DNA from: Rhizobium sp. ACO-34A
Lineage (GTDB): Bacteria > Pseudomonadota > Alphaproteobacteria > Rhizobiales > Rhizobiaceae
Direction: 5' to 3'
Length of the DNA stretch: 64,000 bases
Assembly (NCBI GenBank): GCA_002600635.1
Contig: CP021371.1
Location: 623,001-687,000, forward strand
Position numbers and translations under genes: made by a program. Shown one piece after another: positions 8,688 through 18,769 of the stretch. A model generated the notes under the pieces. The model made no database searches. It was not told where the DNA came from and worked only from the letters and a program-made list of their open reading frames with translations. How positions within the stretch are numbered: the first letter of the stretch is position 1; every line of letters begins with the position of its first letter.

Positions 8688-10496
8688 TTACTTGGTCTCG
8701 GCCGGTTTTCGCTTGAACATGCCCTTGAGGTTATCGAACAGTTCGACCTTGACGCCATGGCGCTTCATGATGATCGCCTGCTGCAGGATCGAGAGCGTGT
8801 TGTTCCATGCCCAGTAGATGACCAGACCTGCCGGGAAGCTGCCGAGCATGAAGGTGAAGATCAGCGGCATCCAGTTGAACAGCATGGCCTGCGTCGGATC
8901 CGGCGGCGTCGGGTTCATGCGCATCTGCAGGAACATCGTGATGCCCATGATGATCGGCCAGACACCGAGATGCAGGAACGTGGGCGCCTCGAACGGCAAG
9001 AGGCCGAACAGGTTGACGAAGGTCGTCGGATCGGGAGCCGAAAGGTCCTGAATCCAGCCGAAGAACGGCGCGTGACGCATTTCGATGGTGACGTAGATCA
9101 CCTTGTAGAGCGCGAAGAACACCGGGATCTGCAGCAGCACCGGCCAGCAGCCAGCCACCGGATTGATCTTTTCAGTGCGATAAAGCTCCATCATCGCCTG
9201 CTGCAGGCCCATCTTGTCGTCGCCGAACTTGGCCTTCAGCTCTTCCATCTTCGGCTGCATGCGCTTCATGTTGGCCATGGAGGCATACTGCTTGCTGGCA
9301 AGCGGGAAGAAGATCAGCTTGACGACGATGGTGGTCAGCAGGATCGCGACACCGAAGTTTCCGACCAGACGATAGAAATAGTCCATCATCTTGAACATCG
9401 GCTTGGTGATGAAATAGAACCAGCCCCAGTCGATCATGAGATCGAATTTCGGGATCGAATAGGTTGCTTCGTAGCTGTCGACGACCGGAACTTCCTTCGC
9501 GCCGGCAAAGACCAGCTGCTTGACGCTTGTGCTCTGGCCGGGTGCGACCGAAACGGCCGAGTTCTTGTAGTCGGCCTGGAAGCGTGGCTGTCCGTCGGTA
9601 AAGTGCGAAAAGCGGGAATCGTAGCTCAGCGTCTGCTGCGGAACGATAGCGGTTGCCCAGTACTTGTCGGTGATGCCGAGCCAGCCGCCGGTTGCCGTTG
9701 CGTTGCTGACAGCTTCCTTCTCGATATTCGAATACTTGTCCTCGGTCAGGCCGTTGTCGGCGCCTATGACGCCGAGGAAGCCTTCATGCAGGACGTAGAC
9801 GGAAGGCGTCGAGGGCTTGTTGTAGCGCGTGATGCGGCCATACGGCGCCACGCTGGCGGTTGCCGTGCCTGCATTGCTGATCGAGTCCTCGACGGTGAAC
9901 ATGTAGTGTTCGTCGACGGAGATCTTGCGCAGGAAGGTCAGGCCGGCTTCGTTGGTGAAGGAAAGGGTGACCGGGGTCGACTGCGTGAGCTTGGCGCCCT
10001 CGGCCAGCGTCCAGACGGTCGCGGGTCCCGGAGCGGCACCTGCGCCTTCGCCGGCGATATAGCCGAGTTCGGCGAAGTAGCCGTCCTTGGTATCAGCCGG
10101 GTTGAAGAGGGTGATGATCGGGCTCGTCGGGTCTACGGTCTCGCGGTATTCCTTGAGCTTCAGGTCGTCGAAGCGGGCGCCGGCAAGGTTGATCGAACCG
10201 GAAAGGGCGGGCGTGTCGATGACGACGCGGGCCGACTTGGCAAGGGCCGCATCACGATCGACGCCGCTGGCCGCGGTTGCCGTGCTGCCCGGAAGCGTGC
10301 CGTTGACAGCACCGGGCGTGGTGGCTGCGGCGTTCTGGTCGGCTGCCGGTGCGGTCTTGGCCTGTTCTTCGATCCGAGCCTGCTCGGCCTTCCGCTGCGC
10401 CTCGATCCTCGGATTCATGATGAAGAACTGCCATCCGAAGACGATCAGCACGGACAGAGCAATCGCGATGATGTAATTGCGGTTGTTTTGCATCAT
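8688..10496 (-). CDS. yidC: Membrane protein insertase YidC
   Basis: 602 residues, a normal length for Gram-negative YidC. The N-terminal span (residues 7-27), a large periplasmic beta-sandwich domain (about 60-370) and the conserved C-terminal core with five spans (from [16 protein letters not shown], through [20 protein letters not shown], to [17 protein letters not shown]) are all visible. YidC inserts inner-membrane proteins alone or with SecYEG. The start codon overlaps the rnpA stop as ATGA, so translation is coupled; a second in-frame ATG follows at once at 10493. Confidence 0.97.
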   Translation of the reverse strand: MMQNNRNYIIAIALSVLIVFGWQFFIMNPRIEAQRKAEQARIEEQAKTAPAADQNAAATTPGAVNGTLPGSTATAASGVDRDAALAKSARVVIDTPALSGSINLAGARFDDLKLKEYRETVDPTSPIITLFNPADTKDGYFAELGYIAGEGAGAAPGPATVWTLAEGAKLTQSTPVTLSFTNEAGLTFLRKISVDEHYMFTVEDSISNAGTATASVAPYGRITRYNKPSTPSVYVLHEGFLGVIGADNGLTEDKYSNIEKEAVSNATATGGWLGITDKYWATAIVPQQTLSYDSRFSHFTDGQPRFQADYKNSAVSVAPGQSTSVKQLVFAGAKEVPVVDSYEATYSIPKFDLMIDWGWFYFITKPMFKMMDYFYRLVGNFGVAILLTTIVVKLIFFPLASKQYASMANMKRMQPKMEELKAKFGDDKMGLQQAMMELYRTEKINPVAGCWPVLLQIPVFFALYKVIYVTIEMRHAPFFGWIQDLSAPDPTTFVNLFGLLPFEAPTFLHLGVWPIIMGITMFLQMRMNPTPPDPTQAMLFNWMPLIFTFMLGSFPAGLVIYWAWNNTLSILQQAIIMKRHGVKVELFDNLKGMFKRKPAETK

Positions 10497-10882
10497 TCTT
10501 TCCTGGAACCGGTCGCGGGGGACCGAGTGTTTCTTGGTCTGGCCTTGATCCTCTCGGCCAATTGCGCGGCAAGCTGCTGGAAGGGAGCGTCGAGAACGTC
10601 CCTCCGGGCGACAACCACATAGTCGTGTCCGGGCTGCATTGCAAACGCTGCGTTCAGCCGCACGGCCTCCTTGAGGCGGCGGCGCATGCGATTCCGCTCG
10701 ACGGCGTTTCCATGTTTTTTGGTGACGGTGAAGCCGACGCGCGCTGGGGCATCGGGTTCGTTACGGTCCAGGACCTCGAGCAGGAACAGTCTTCCCTTGC
10801 GTTTCTCGCCTGCGCGGACCGCAAGGAACTGCGGCCGGCTCTTCAGCCGCCCGACAGCAATCTTGTCTTTGGGAGCAGTCAT
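10493..10882 (-). CDS. rnpA: Ribonuclease P protein component
   Basis: 129 residues. The RNR motif appears as [15 protein letters not shown], and [17 protein letters not shown] is typical. RnpA assists the RNase P RNA in maturing the 5' ends of tRNAs. It lies between rpmH and yidC and overlaps yidC by four bases. In this genome no yidD-like frame lies between rnpA and yidC. Confidence 0.95.
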   Translation of the reverse strand: MTAPKDKIAVGRLKSRPQFLAVRAGEKRKGRLFLLEVLDRNEPDAPARVGFTVTKKHGNAVERNRMRRRLKEAVRLNAAFAMQPGHDYVVVARRDVLDAPFQQLAAQLAERIKARPRNTRSPATGSRKE

Positions 10883-10914
10883 TTGCCCGGCTCTCTCAAC
10901 GGGCCAGCCCGGCC

Positions 10915-11049
10915 TTAGGCCGAGAGACGCTTGCGACCGCGGGCGCGGCGAGCTGCGATGACCTTGCGGCCGCCCTTGGTTGCGATACGTGCACGGAAGC
11001 CGTGACGGCGCTTGCGGACAAGCTTGGAGGGTTGGTAGGTACGCTTCAT
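10915..11049 (-). CDS. rpmH: 50S ribosomal protein L34
   Basis: A 44-residue frame read directly from the minus strand: it begins [18 protein letters not shown] and ends ARGRKRLSA, which is L34 throughout. The start ATG is at 11049 and the stop at 10915-10917. It heads the rpmH-rnpA-yidC operon. Confidence 0.97.
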   Translation of the reverse strand: MKRTYQPSKLVRKRRHGFRARIATKGGRKVIAARRARGRKRLSA

Positions 11050-11493
11050 TTATTTAATACCGCGGTGTGCGGCCCTTCTTGGGTTTGCATTGCTGCAAGA
11101 GCGTTGGATTGAGCGCACGGCAGACACCCGTCGGTGCGGGCAGGTCGAGCCGAACGTGCGCGGCTTATAGGTGCGAACGGTGCCAGAGTCAATTCCGGCG
11201 CCTGAAACCCGCGCATTTCCCGGCTTTGCAAGAAATTGCAATCATCCGTTAACGTTTCGGACCGCACCGGGCGAAGCCGAAATTCTTGATGTTCGTCAAT
11301 ACTTGCCCGGATTTGCCGGATCGATGCATGAAACGTTGGCCTTGATACCTGTTTTGACATGAAATGATTGCCGGAGCGGTCCGAAACCGGAAATTCTCCT
11401 GCCGCAACAGTTCGTTAACGAGCGTCTTCTACTTTAGTAAAATTGTAGGGGTCTTCTTCGACGCCCTCGTGAGGTAACCAGGGAGACGGGTTC
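11050..11493. other. Intergenic region rpmH / chemoreceptor
   Basis: 444 bp without a supported gene; several short frames on both strands have no recognisable similarity. It separates two divergent genes and must contain the strong rpmH promoter (minus) and the chemoreceptor promoter and SD (AGGGAG near 11479, plus). I did not find clear -35/-10 pairs. Confidence 0.5.
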
Positions 11494-13521
11494 GTGAAGA
11501 TTAGTGGCAAGGTCTATTCGTTAGTTGGTATTCTGGGACTTTCAGCCATCGTGATCGCGGCGATGGGCATGTTCGTGACCATTCAGTATGGCGCGAAGTC
11601 TTATGAGCTCAATACTGTATCGGACCGCGCCTATCTCGGCGAACGTCTGAACCGTATGGTCACTGCCGTCGTGATGGAGGCACGCGGCATCTATGCGGCG
11701 CCGGATGTCGAAAAGGCTGCTCCTTTTGCCAAGGGTCTTCTGAAGAACCTCGATGAAATGGACAAGGTGCTCGCCGATTGGCAGCCCATGGTACCGGCCG
11801 TGCAGAAGACGACCTTCGATGCGATGGTCGCTCGTGCGAAGGAATTCCGCACCTTCCGTGTCGAAACCGCGCGCCTTGGCACGGACGTTTCGCCGGCTGC
11901 AGCCAACGACCAGGGTAATACCGAAGCCAACCGCGCCAACCGCAAGGCTTTCCAGGCGGAGATCGACGCCGTGGTCGAAGCCGACAAGGCCGAGCTTCAT
12001 GCTCTGAGCGGCTCGCTTGCGTCCTTCCAGCAACTGATGCTCATTCTCATTTCGGGCGTCACGGTCGTTGCCGTTGCTATCGGTGCCGGCTTCGGCATCC
12101 ACATCGGCGTCAATCATCTGAGCCGTCCGATCCGCAATGTTACTGCCGCCATGAAGAAGGTGGCCGACGGCGACTTCTCCACCGATGTGCCTTATAGCGG
12201 CCGTTCCGATGAGATCGGCGAGATGGCCGAGGCCGTCGAGGTGTTCAAGCAGAACGGCCTTGCCGTCCAGCGGCTGAATGCCCAGGAAGCCGCCATGCGG
12301 GCAAAGAGCGACGACCTGCAGTCGAGCATGTCCGTCGTGGTAGCCTCGGCTGCCGCCGGCGATTTCGGTAAGCGCATCGAGAAGGATTATCAGGACGCGA
12401 ACCTCAATCAGTTCGCGGCCAACATCAACGACCTCCTGTCGTCGGTCGATACGGGCGTTTCCGAAACCCGCCGGGTCATCGCCAGCCTTTCGTCGGGCGA
12501 TCTCACCCAGTCGATGCGCGGCGAGTTTCGCGGCGCCTTCGCCGAACTCAAGACCAACGTCAACAATACCTTCGATCGCCTGCGCCAGACCATGACGGAG
12601 GTTCGCACCAAGACGGACACCATCAACGGCAGTACGGACGAACTGACCACCGCCACCAACGACCTTGCCAAGCGTACCGAGCAGCAGGCGGCAGCGCTGG
12701 AGGAGACCTCGGCGGCCCTCGACCAGATCACCGTCGTGGTTCGCGGCTCCAGCGAGCGCGCCCAGGAAGCAAGCCGCATGGTGAGCGAAGCGAAGGAAAG
12801 CGCCGCTCAGTCCGCCGTCGTCGTCAGCAATGCCGTCGAGGCCATGGGCCGCATCGAACAGGCCTCGCGCGAAATCAGCCAGATCATCAACGTGATCGAC
12901 GAGATCGCCTTCCAGACCAATCTTCTGGCTCTGAACGCCGGCGTCGAGGCTGCGCGTGCGGGTGAGGCCGGCAAGGGCTTCGCCGTCGTCGCGCAGGAAG
13001 TGCGCGAGCTTGCCCAGCGCTCGGCCAATGCCGCCAAGGACATCAAGGCGCTGATTACCAAGTCCGGCGAAGAAGTTGCAGGTGGCGTCTCGCTGGTCCA
13101 GCGAACGGGCGAGGCTCTTTCCGAAATCGAAACACGCGTTTTGCAGATCAACGATCATATCCATTCGATCGCATCTGCCGCCAAGGAACAGTCGACCGGC
13201 CTCGCAGAAGTTGCCACCGCCATGAACCAGATGGACCAGGTGACCCAGCAGAACGCCGCGATGGTGGAAGAGACCTCTGCCGCAACCCACAAGCTTTCCG
13301 GCGAGGCCGACAGCCTCGTGGCCCTGGTCGCCCAGTTCCGCACGGGCGAAGGATATGCGCACCAGTCAGCGCCGGCAGCCGTCTCCCGTGCTGCCCAGCA
13401 TCGGCCGGTTCCGTCGCCTGCCCGCCAGATGGTGGGTTCGGTCGCCAAGGCCTTCGGTGGCGGTCGTGCCGCGACGGCGCGGGCCGTGGTTCAGGAAACC
13501 GAAAGCTGGGAAGAGTTCTGA
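11494..13521 (+). CDS. Methyl-accepting chemotaxis protein
   Basis: 675 residues, GTG start with an AGGGAG SD. TM1 is about residues 8-30, a periplasmic four-helix-type sensor of about 145 residues follows, TM2 is about 179-205, then HAMP at 206-262 and a second HAMP-like stretch at about 295-345. The signalling domain (about 375-635) includes the hairpin tip [20 protein letters not shown]. The protein ends ESWEEF, a W-x-x-F pentapeptide of the kind that tethers CheR. No chemotaxis genes lie next to it, so it is a stand-alone receptor; the ligand is unknown. An intrinsic terminator follows. Confidence 0.93.
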   Translation: MKISGKVYSLVGILGLSAIVIAAMGMFVTIQYGAKSYELNTVSDRAYLGERLNRMVTAVVMEARGIYAAPDVEKAAPFAKGLLKNLDEMDKVLADWQPMVPAVQKTTFDAMVARAKEFRTFRVETARLGTDVSPAAANDQGNTEANRANRKAFQAEIDAVVEADKAELHALSGSLASFQQLMLILISGVTVVAVAIGAGFGIHIGVNHLSRPIRNVTAAMKKVADGDFSTDVPYSGRSDEIGEMAEAVEVFKQNGLAVQRLNAQEAAMRAKSDDLQSSMSVVVASAAAGDFGKRIEKDYQDANLNQFAANINDLLSSVDTGVSETRRVIASLSSGDLTQSMRGEFRGAFAELKTNVNNTFDRLRQTMTEVRTKTDTINGSTDELTTATNDLAKRTEQQAAALEETSAALDQITVVVRGSSERAQEASRMVSEAKESAAQSAVVVSNAVEAMGRIEQASREISQIINVIDEIAFQTNLLALNAGVEAARAGEAGKGFAVVAQEVRELAQRSANAAKDIKALITKSGEEVAGGVSLVQRTGEALSEIETRVLQINDHIHSIASAAKEQSTGLAEVATAMNQMDQVTQQNAAMVEETSAATHKLSGEADSLVALVAQFRTGEGYAHQSAPAAVSRAAQHRPVPSPARQMVGSVAKAFGGGRAATARAVVQETESWEEF

Positions 13522-13552
13522 GCGTTATCCGCTTGCAGTGACCGAAAGATCG

Positions 13553-13580
13553 ACCCCGGGTATCAGCCCGGGGTTTTTCT
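13553..13580 (+). terminator. Intrinsic terminator after the chemoreceptor
   Basis: Stem ACCCCGGG / CCCGGGGT (13553-13560 and 13567-13574) with a six-base loop, followed by a T-rich tract TTTTTCTTT. Confidence 0.88.
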
Positions 13581-13727
13581 TTGCAATGATGTCATGAAAC
13601 GGCTGGCTTCCCGGCGTATGCGATCATGGCAGTATTGGCCAAATACCGTTCGCTCGGTTATGGTAGACATCTTGAATGAACGATATGTACCGATGCGCCA
13701 CGCGGTGGCGCAGTCCGGAGACCTGAA

Positions 13728-15212
13728 ATGTTGGAGCACGAGGGAACTGAGCCGGGCGCTGGAGGCGGTATGATTGCCGCACAGCCGCGTTGGGTCCGGG
13801 GCCTGTCCGGCAAGCTTCTCTGGCTGACCATCGCCTTCGTGATGTTGGCGGAGGTGTTGATCTTCGTGCCCTCCGTGGCCAACATGCGGCTGCGCTGGCT
13901 GCAGGACCGTCTCAATACGGCCGCCGCCGCCGCCGTGGTGATCGATGGCCTTCAACCGCTGGAACTGCCGCGCACGGTCCAGGACGACACGCTGATCGCC
14001 ACCGGCACCAAGGCGATCGTACTGCGCAAGGACGGCACCTCCCGCCTGCTTGTGGTGGACGACATGCCGCCGGAGGTCGATGCGAAGTTCGATCTCGCTG
14101 ACGTGACGTCCATGCAATCGATCAGCGACGCGCTCTATACGCTGGCGCTGGGCGGGGACCGCATCGTGCGTGTTTACGGTCCCATTGGCGATAACGACAC
14201 CATCGTCGAGATGGTGATGCAGGAAAAGAGCCTGCGCGGCGCTATGATCGCCTATGCCCGCAGCGTGTTCACCGTCTCGCTGCTGATTTCGGTATTCACG
14301 GCGCTGCTGATGTATCTCGCCATTAATCGCATGATGATTCGCCCGGTCAGACGCCTGACGAACAGCATGCAGGCCTTTGCCGAGCAGCCGGAGGATCCGG
14401 CGCGCATATTGCAGCCTTCGCGGGGCGGCGATGAGATCGCCGTGGCGGGGCGTCATCTGTCCATGATGCAGCAGCAACTGCAGAAGACCCTGAAGCAGCA
14501 GAAGAACCTTGCCGATCTCGGTCTTGCGGTCTCCAAGATCAACCACGACATGCGTAATATCCTCGCATCGGCGCAGTTGATGTCGGACCGGCTTGTCGAC
14601 GTCGAGGATCCCATGGTGAAGAGCTTCGCGCCAAAGCTCCTGCGTACCATCGACCGTGCCGTCGGCTACACGACCGAAGTGCTGGCCTACGGGCAGGCCT
14701 CGGAGGCCGAACCGCGCCGGCGACGTTTCTGCCTTGTAGAACTCAGCCAGGAAGTCCGCGATATCCTCGCGCTGGATGCGGACAGTGGCATAGAGTTCGT
14801 CGATCTGGTGGGTGCCGAAATCGAGGTCGATGCCGACAGCGAACAGTTGTTTCGCGTCATTCACAACATCTGTCGCAACGCCGTGCAGGCGCTTTCCAGC
14901 CAGGGTGCCGATACTTCGGGTTCCGTCCGTCGAATCACCGTGTCCGCCCAGCGCGTCGGCAGCGTCGTGGCGATTGCCATCGACGACACCGGTCCGGGCA
15001 TGGCCCGCAAGGCGCGGGAGAACCTGTTCACCGCGTTTCGCGGTTCGGCTCGCTCGGGCGGAACAGGCCTCGGACTGGCCATTGCGCGTGAACTTGTGCT
15101 CGCCCATGGCGGCACGATCGCCCTTGTGGAAAAACCGGGACCGGGCACGCTTTTCCGCATCGAAATCCCGGATCGCCCTGTGTCGCTTGACGATTGGCGC
15201 GCTCGGGCTTGA
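13728..15212 (+). CDS. Membrane-bound sensor histidine kinase (orphan)
   Basis: 494 residues. TM1 is about residues 29-50, a periplasmic region of about 135 residues follows, TM2 is about 186-206, then a HAMP-like linker (MMIRPVRRLTNSMQAFAEQP). The H-box is SKINHDMRNIL with the phospho-acceptor His at 273. The catalytic domain shows N-box HNICRNAVQAL, G1 DDTGPGMA and G2 GGTGLGLAIARELV. No response regulator gene is adjacent. The H-box and HATPase resemble HWE-independent, NtrB-like kinases, but the signal and partner are unknown. A second start (residue 15, MIAAQPRW) is possible. Confidence 0.9.
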   Translation: MLEHEGTEPGAGGGMIAAQPRWVRGLSGKLLWLTIAFVMLAEVLIFVPSVANMRLRWLQDRLNTAAAAAVVIDGLQPLELPRTVQDDTLIATGTKAIVLRKDGTSRLLVVDDMPPEVDAKFDLADVTSMQSISDALYTLALGGDRIVRVYGPIGDNDTIVEMVMQEKSLRGAMIAYARSVFTVSLLISVFTALLMYLAINRMMIRPVRRLTNSMQAFAEQPEDPARILQPSRGGDEIAVAGRHLSMMQQQLQKTLKQQKNLADLGLAVSKINHDMRNILASAQLMSDRLVDVEDPMVKSFAPKLLRTIDRAVGYTTEVLAYGQASEAEPRRRRFCLVELSQEVRDILALDADSGIEFVDLVGAEIEVDADSEQLFRVIHNICRNAVQALSSQGADTSGSVRRITVSAQRVGSVVAIAIDDTGPGMARKARENLFTAFRGSARSGGTGLGLAIARELVLAHGGTIALVEKPGPGTLFRIEIPDRPVSLDDWRARA

Positions 15213-15348
15213 TCGGAAAAGCCTGAAATTTCAGAGGGTCGGCCGTGTTGTTACAGCAAAATGACTCTTTTTTCCGAAAGGTGCTTGCATTCCTCCGCGG
15301 CACCCTTTAGAGGATCGCCACACAGCCGGTGCACACCGGTTGGGGCAA

Positions 15349-15425
15349 GCACCCGTAGCTCAGCTGGATAGAGCACCAGACTACGAATCTGGGGGTCAGG
15401 AGTTCGAATCTCTTCGGGTGCGCCA
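15349..15425 (+). tRNA. tRNA-Arg(ACG)
   Basis: 77 bases including an encoded CCA. Acceptor GCACCCG pairs with CGGGTGC; the D-arm contains GCTCAGCTGGATAGAGC; the anticodon stem CCAGA/TCTGG holds the loop CTACGAA with anticodon ACG; the T-arm contains GTTCGAATC. Its 3' end is immediately followed by conjugative-element debris, so it is the likely integration site (attB) of the element. Confidence 0.96.
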
Positions 15426-15502
15426 TCTATCCCCTTAAAATCCATTTAGTTTTCTTCCCTCGATGAAGAGGCTCATCAGCATAATGTTTTTTATGCTGGG
15501 AA

Positions 15503-16177
15503 TTGTCCACAAGACATCCACTAGCGAAGGCGGTGCCGTCACGAGTTTTCATGACGGCTCCCATCCATAGCCCTTTTTTAGCGGCCCGCTTCGGCGTCAG
15601 CGAGCATGTGGTGAACCAGCGCCTCAAGCTTGGTGCAGTCAGCCCCAAGCTCGTGAAGGTCTATCGCGAAGGCGGGTTGAACCTCAGCCAGTTGCAGGCG
15701 TTCGCCCTTACCGACGACCACAAGCGGCAGGAGCAGGTTTAAGCGAACCTGCACTATAACAAGGATGCGAGCATCATCCGCCGCGACCTGACCGCGAACA
15801 ACGTTCCGACAACGGATCGGCGCGCGATCTTCATCGGTGCGGAAGCCTATCAGAAGGCGGGCGGCACCATCATCCGCGACCTGCTCACGGAAGATCGCGG
15901 CGGCTACTTCGAGGATGCCGCGCTGCTGGACAAGCTTGTCCGTGCAGAATTGGAGAAGATCGCCTATTTCTGGTTCAAGGAAGAAGAATGGACGTGGTGG
16001 CAGGCGTCTATGGACTATCCCACGGCCATGGATGCCGTCGCGTCTATCCGCATCCGGTAGAGCTTACCGACGGGCAAGCCCGCATCGAACGCGGTTTCAT
16101 CCGCCCCGAGGACGAAGCCCCGGAGCCGGAACCGGAGGAAGTCGCGGACGGGCGGAACCGTCATCGACGGCGTTCGC
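15503..16177 (+). pseudogene. parB: ParB-like nuclease/partition protein, broken N-terminal part
   Basis: From about 15575 the sequence reads as a plasmid/ICE ParB: AARFGVSEHVVNQRLKLGAV and GGLNLSQLQAFALTDDHKRQ, typical of the KorB/ParB DNA-binding region. The frame meets a TAA at 15740, continues in the same frame as NKDASIIRRDLTANNVP, then RRAIFIGAEAYQKAGGTIIR, to about 16015. It shifts frame at GHGCRRVYPHPVEL (about 16015-16080) and shifts again near 16150 into the frame of the next feature. The N-terminal ParB nuclease domain is absent. This is a decayed remnant with one nonsense and at least two frameshifts, lying 150 bp behind the tRNA-Arg. Confidence 0.8.
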
Positions 16178-18178
16178 GTGAATGCGGACGGCGAAATCAT
16201 CGAGGATAGTTCCGGCCCGGACCCCGATAGCGACGACGACGAGGAACCGGAAGGAGACGCAGGACAGCCGGTTTCCGATATTCTCACCCGCGACCTGACA
16301 GCCCACCGGACGCTTGGCCTTCGCCTTGCGCTTGGGGAGCAGCCGGAAATGGCGCTCATCGCCGTCAGACTTCCTTGGGAGCATGGCAGGCACCACGTCC
16401 ATGCGACCGCCGACAAGCTGGCGACACCCCTTACGCTGGACATGAGCCAGCATTGGACGCCGACCGTCAACGCTTACCTTGGCCGTGTCACCAAGGCGCA
16501 TATCCTTGAGGCTGTCGTGGTCGGGGTAGGCTATGGAGCCGCCGAGCGCATCAAGGACAAGAAGAAGCAGGAAATGGCGGAAGACGCCGAGCAGCTTCTG
16601 GCCGGAAGAGGATGGCTCCCGCAGCTTCTGCGCACCGAGCGGCCCGCATGGGCCGAAGCCCCGGAGGCGGACGCCGAAGTCGATGGCAAAGCCGGCGCCT
16701 TTGCGGAGGACGTGGCGGAAGCGCCGGAAATGGCCGACCCGGAGGCGCTGCCTTCCGAGACGCCGGACCCCGACGCCGATGCACCTGCTGACCCGGAGAC
16801 GGCCCCGCTCGACCTCGACCTAGACGCCCGCCGACGAGCGGCACTTTCACGAAATGTCGCCGACGTTCTGGTCGATCCTGAAGGCTCCCTTGAGAAGCGG
16901 AATCATTGGGAGAAAACGTCCCATTTGCTTCTGGTCGGCGCGATTCTCCATGTTCTCTATGCGGAAGCGGACAAGACGCTGACGGGAGTCGCCGCGTTCC
17001 TTTCCGATCCACGCCGCCTGATCGAAGCGGCCTTGCGGGCGATGATGACCACGCCGCATCTCGGCGAGAAGGGAGTGCATCCGGTCGTGGCGAGTGCCGC
17101 ACGCGAATTGCTTAACAAGTCCGACAATGAACGCTCCGGTATCTTATCTACCACCATGTCGTTTCTTGGCCTCTACCGTGATCCGGTTGTCGCAACCGTT
17201 ACCAGCCGTTGTGATTGGCGCATTGCTGATCTTGTTGGCGACGGAAAGCCGGCGACGCTCTATCTGGTCGTGCCGCCATCGGATATTTCCAGAACCAAGC
17301 CGCTCGTGCGCCTCATTCTCAACCAGATAGGCCGTCGTCTCACTGAAGATCTTCATGCCAAGGATCGTCGCCAACGTTTGCTGATGATGCTCGATGAATT
17401 CCCAGCTCTGGTCAGGTTGGAGTTTTTTGAATCCGCTCTGGCCTTTATGGCGGGATATCAAATCAAAGCCTTCTTGATCGCTCAGTCGTTGAACCAGATC
17501 GAAAAGGCTTGCGGCGCGAACAATTCCATTCTCGACAACTGCCACGTCAGGGTGTCGTTCGCGTCCAATGACGAGAGGACCGCGAAGCGTGTGTCGGACT
17601 CGCTCGGCACGGCAACCGAAATGCGGGCCATGCAGAACTATGCCGGACACCGGCTGGCGCCCTGGCTATCTCATCTCATGATTTCTCGTTCCGAAACGGC
17701 GAGACCGCTGCTCACGCCCGGCGAGGTGATGCAGCTTCCCCATGATGACGAGATAGTCATGGTCGCCGGCGTCCCGCCGATCCGGGCGAAGAAGGCGCGC
17801 CACTTCGAAGATGCCCGGTTCAGGGAGCGCGTCCTTCCTGTCCCTGCCGAGCCGAATGCTGGTTTCCCGCCGAAGCCGGATGACTGGTCTGCCCAAAAGC
17901 CGATCTCATACTTATCAGCCGATGGTGCGGCTTTGGTTGCACCATTGGAAAAGGTTCTGCTGGACGATGATCCGGCCAATTCCGGTCTCCGCCGGGAGCC
18001 AGGTCTTGAACCGCACAAGGACATTGCCCCGGAGCAGGCAAAGCCCATCGCCAATGAGTTCGATCCCGACATGGATGAACCGGAACGCGATGCAATTACC
18101 AACAGGACGCTGGCACGTAACATGCGGCAGGTCGCGCGGCAGGTTTCCTTGGACCCCGGCGACCCCATGGAGTTGTAA
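16178..18178 (+). CDS. Chimeric ORF: ParB C-terminal fragment joined to TraG/VirD4 coupling protein lacking Walker A
   Basis: 666 codons, open throughout. Residues 1-150 continue the ParB remnant (LTRDLTAHRTLGLRLALGEQ, QHWTPTVNAYLGRVTKAHIL, AEQLLAGRGWLPQLLRTE); between ALIAV and RLPWEH a block normally present in this family seems deleted. An acidic linker runs from about 150 to 220. From about 221 the sequence is a conjugative coupling ATPase of the TraG family (NVADVLVDPEGSLEKRNHWE, LLNKSDNERSGILSTTMSFL, LVVPPSDISRTKPLVRLILN) with Walker B LLMMLDEFPAL (Asp406-Glu407) and the usual C-terminus ending VSLDPGDPMEL. The N-terminal membrane part and Walker A of TraG are missing, so it cannot act as a normal coupling protein. 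Probably non-functional, but the frame is intact. Confidence 0.8.
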   Translation: MNADGEIIEDSSGPDPDSDDDEEPEGDAGQPVSDILTRDLTAHRTLGLRLALGEQPEMALIAVRLPWEHGRHHVHATADKLATPLTLDMSQHWTPTVNAYLGRVTKAHILEAVVVGVGYGAAERIKDKKKQEMAEDAEQLLAGRGWLPQLLRTERPAWAEAPEADAEVDGKAGAFAEDVAEAPEMADPEALPSETPDPDADAPADPETAPLDLDLDARRRAALSRNVADVLVDPEGSLEKRNHWEKTSHLLLVGAILHVLYAEADKTLTGVAAFLSDPRRLIEAALRAMMTTPHLGEKGVHPVVASAARELLNKSDNERSGILSTTMSFLGLYRDPVVATVTSRCDWRIADLVGDGKPATLYLVVPPSDISRTKPLVRLILNQIGRRLTEDLHAKDRRQRLLMMLDEFPALVRLEFFESALAFMAGYQIKAFLIAQSLNQIEKACGANNSILDNCHVRVSFASNDERTAKRVSDSLGTATEMRAMQNYAGHRLAPWLSHLMISRSETARPLLTPGEVMQLPHDDEIVMVAGVPPIRAKKARHFEDARFRERVLPVPAEPNAGFPPKPDDWSAQKPISYLSADGAALVAPLEKVLLDDDPANSGLRREPGLEPHKDIAPEQAKPIANEFDPDMDEPERDAITNRTLARNMRQVARQVSLDPGDPMEL

Positions 18179-18181
18179 ACG

Positions 18182-18652
18182 ATGGCGGCGCGCACCGACA
18201 GGAAGCAATGCCTTTCCGTTTATCTCGATCCCGACTTGAGGCGGCAGCTTCTGGATTTTGCGGATAGACGTGGCCAATCCGGCTCGCTTATTGCCGAGGC
18301 AGCTATTGTGTCCTTCCTTTCTCCTGACGCAGACGAGAGGCGGGAAGCTGCCATCGGTAAGCGCCTCGACCGGATCGACCGCAATATCCGGCGGCTTGAA
18401 CGTGATCTTGGTATCGCCAATGAAGCGTTCGCGCTGTTCGTGCGCTTCTGGCTGACCTCGACCCCACCTTTGCCAGAAGCGGCGCAGGCGGCGACCCACG
18501 CCAAGGGTGGCGAACGCTATGATAAATTTCTGGAAGCGCTCGGCCGGCGACTCGCCAGAGGTCCGAGACTCAGGCAGGAGGTTGAAGAAGACAGTGGTGA
18601 CGCTGATTTTGGAAACTATCGGATGATGGATGCCGATCCCTGGTGGCCCTAG
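18182..18652 (+). CDS. CopG-like ribbon-helix-helix protein of the tra/trb region
   Basis: 156 residues, 3 bp after the TraG-like ORF. N-terminal QCLSVYLDPDLRRQLLDFAD followed by GSLIAEAAIVSFL fits a ribbon-helix-helix fold; the middle is coiled coil (IGKRLDRIDRNIRRLERDLG). The C-terminal ERYDKFLEALGRRLARG is typical of the CopG proteins encoded between traG and trbB in alphaproteobacterial integrative and conjugative elements. In this window trbB and the rest of the mating-pair genes are absent after it. It may be intact and still bind DNA; its present role is unknown. Confidence 0.8.
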   Translation: MAARTDRKQCLSVYLDPDLRRQLLDFADRRGQSGSLIAEAAIVSFLSPDADERREAAIGKRLDRIDRNIRRLERDLGIANEAFALFVRFWLTSTPPLPEAAQAATHAKGGERYDKFLEALGRRLARGPRLRQEVEEDSGDADFGNYRMMDADPWWP

Positions 18653-18769
18653 TAAAAGCCATCCGAATGGCAAGGGAATTTTGAGGCGAGAATTGCACAA
18701 AATAATAGGAATTGATCGCTCTATAGGGAAATCAGATTGAGTGCTGCTGTAGGAGTTCCTCGAACACTT

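Noticed and set aside
8757..10622. 621-codon open frame on the plus strand
   Set aside because: Shadow of yidC and rnpA on the other strand; no recognisable family sequence.
11542..13362. 606-codon open frame on the minus strand
   Set aside because: Completely antisense to the chemoreceptor; its composition (many His, Asp, Gly, Arg) is the usual shadow of a high-GC gene.
13563..15107. 514-codon minus-strand frame
   Set aside because: Antisense to the histidine kinase, which has all catalytic boxes; no similarity of its own.
15251..15445. Minus-strand ORF of 64 codons with a GAPEEIRTPDPQIRSLVLYP-like peptide
   Set aside because: It is antisense to tRNA-Arg(ACG). This peptide is a well-known false ORF produced by translating the complement of this tRNA.
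15427..15648. Minus-strand ORF of 73 codons next to the tRNA as a possible integrase fragment
   Set aside because: No integrase motif (no R-H-R-Y residues) and it overlaps the parB remnant in antisense.
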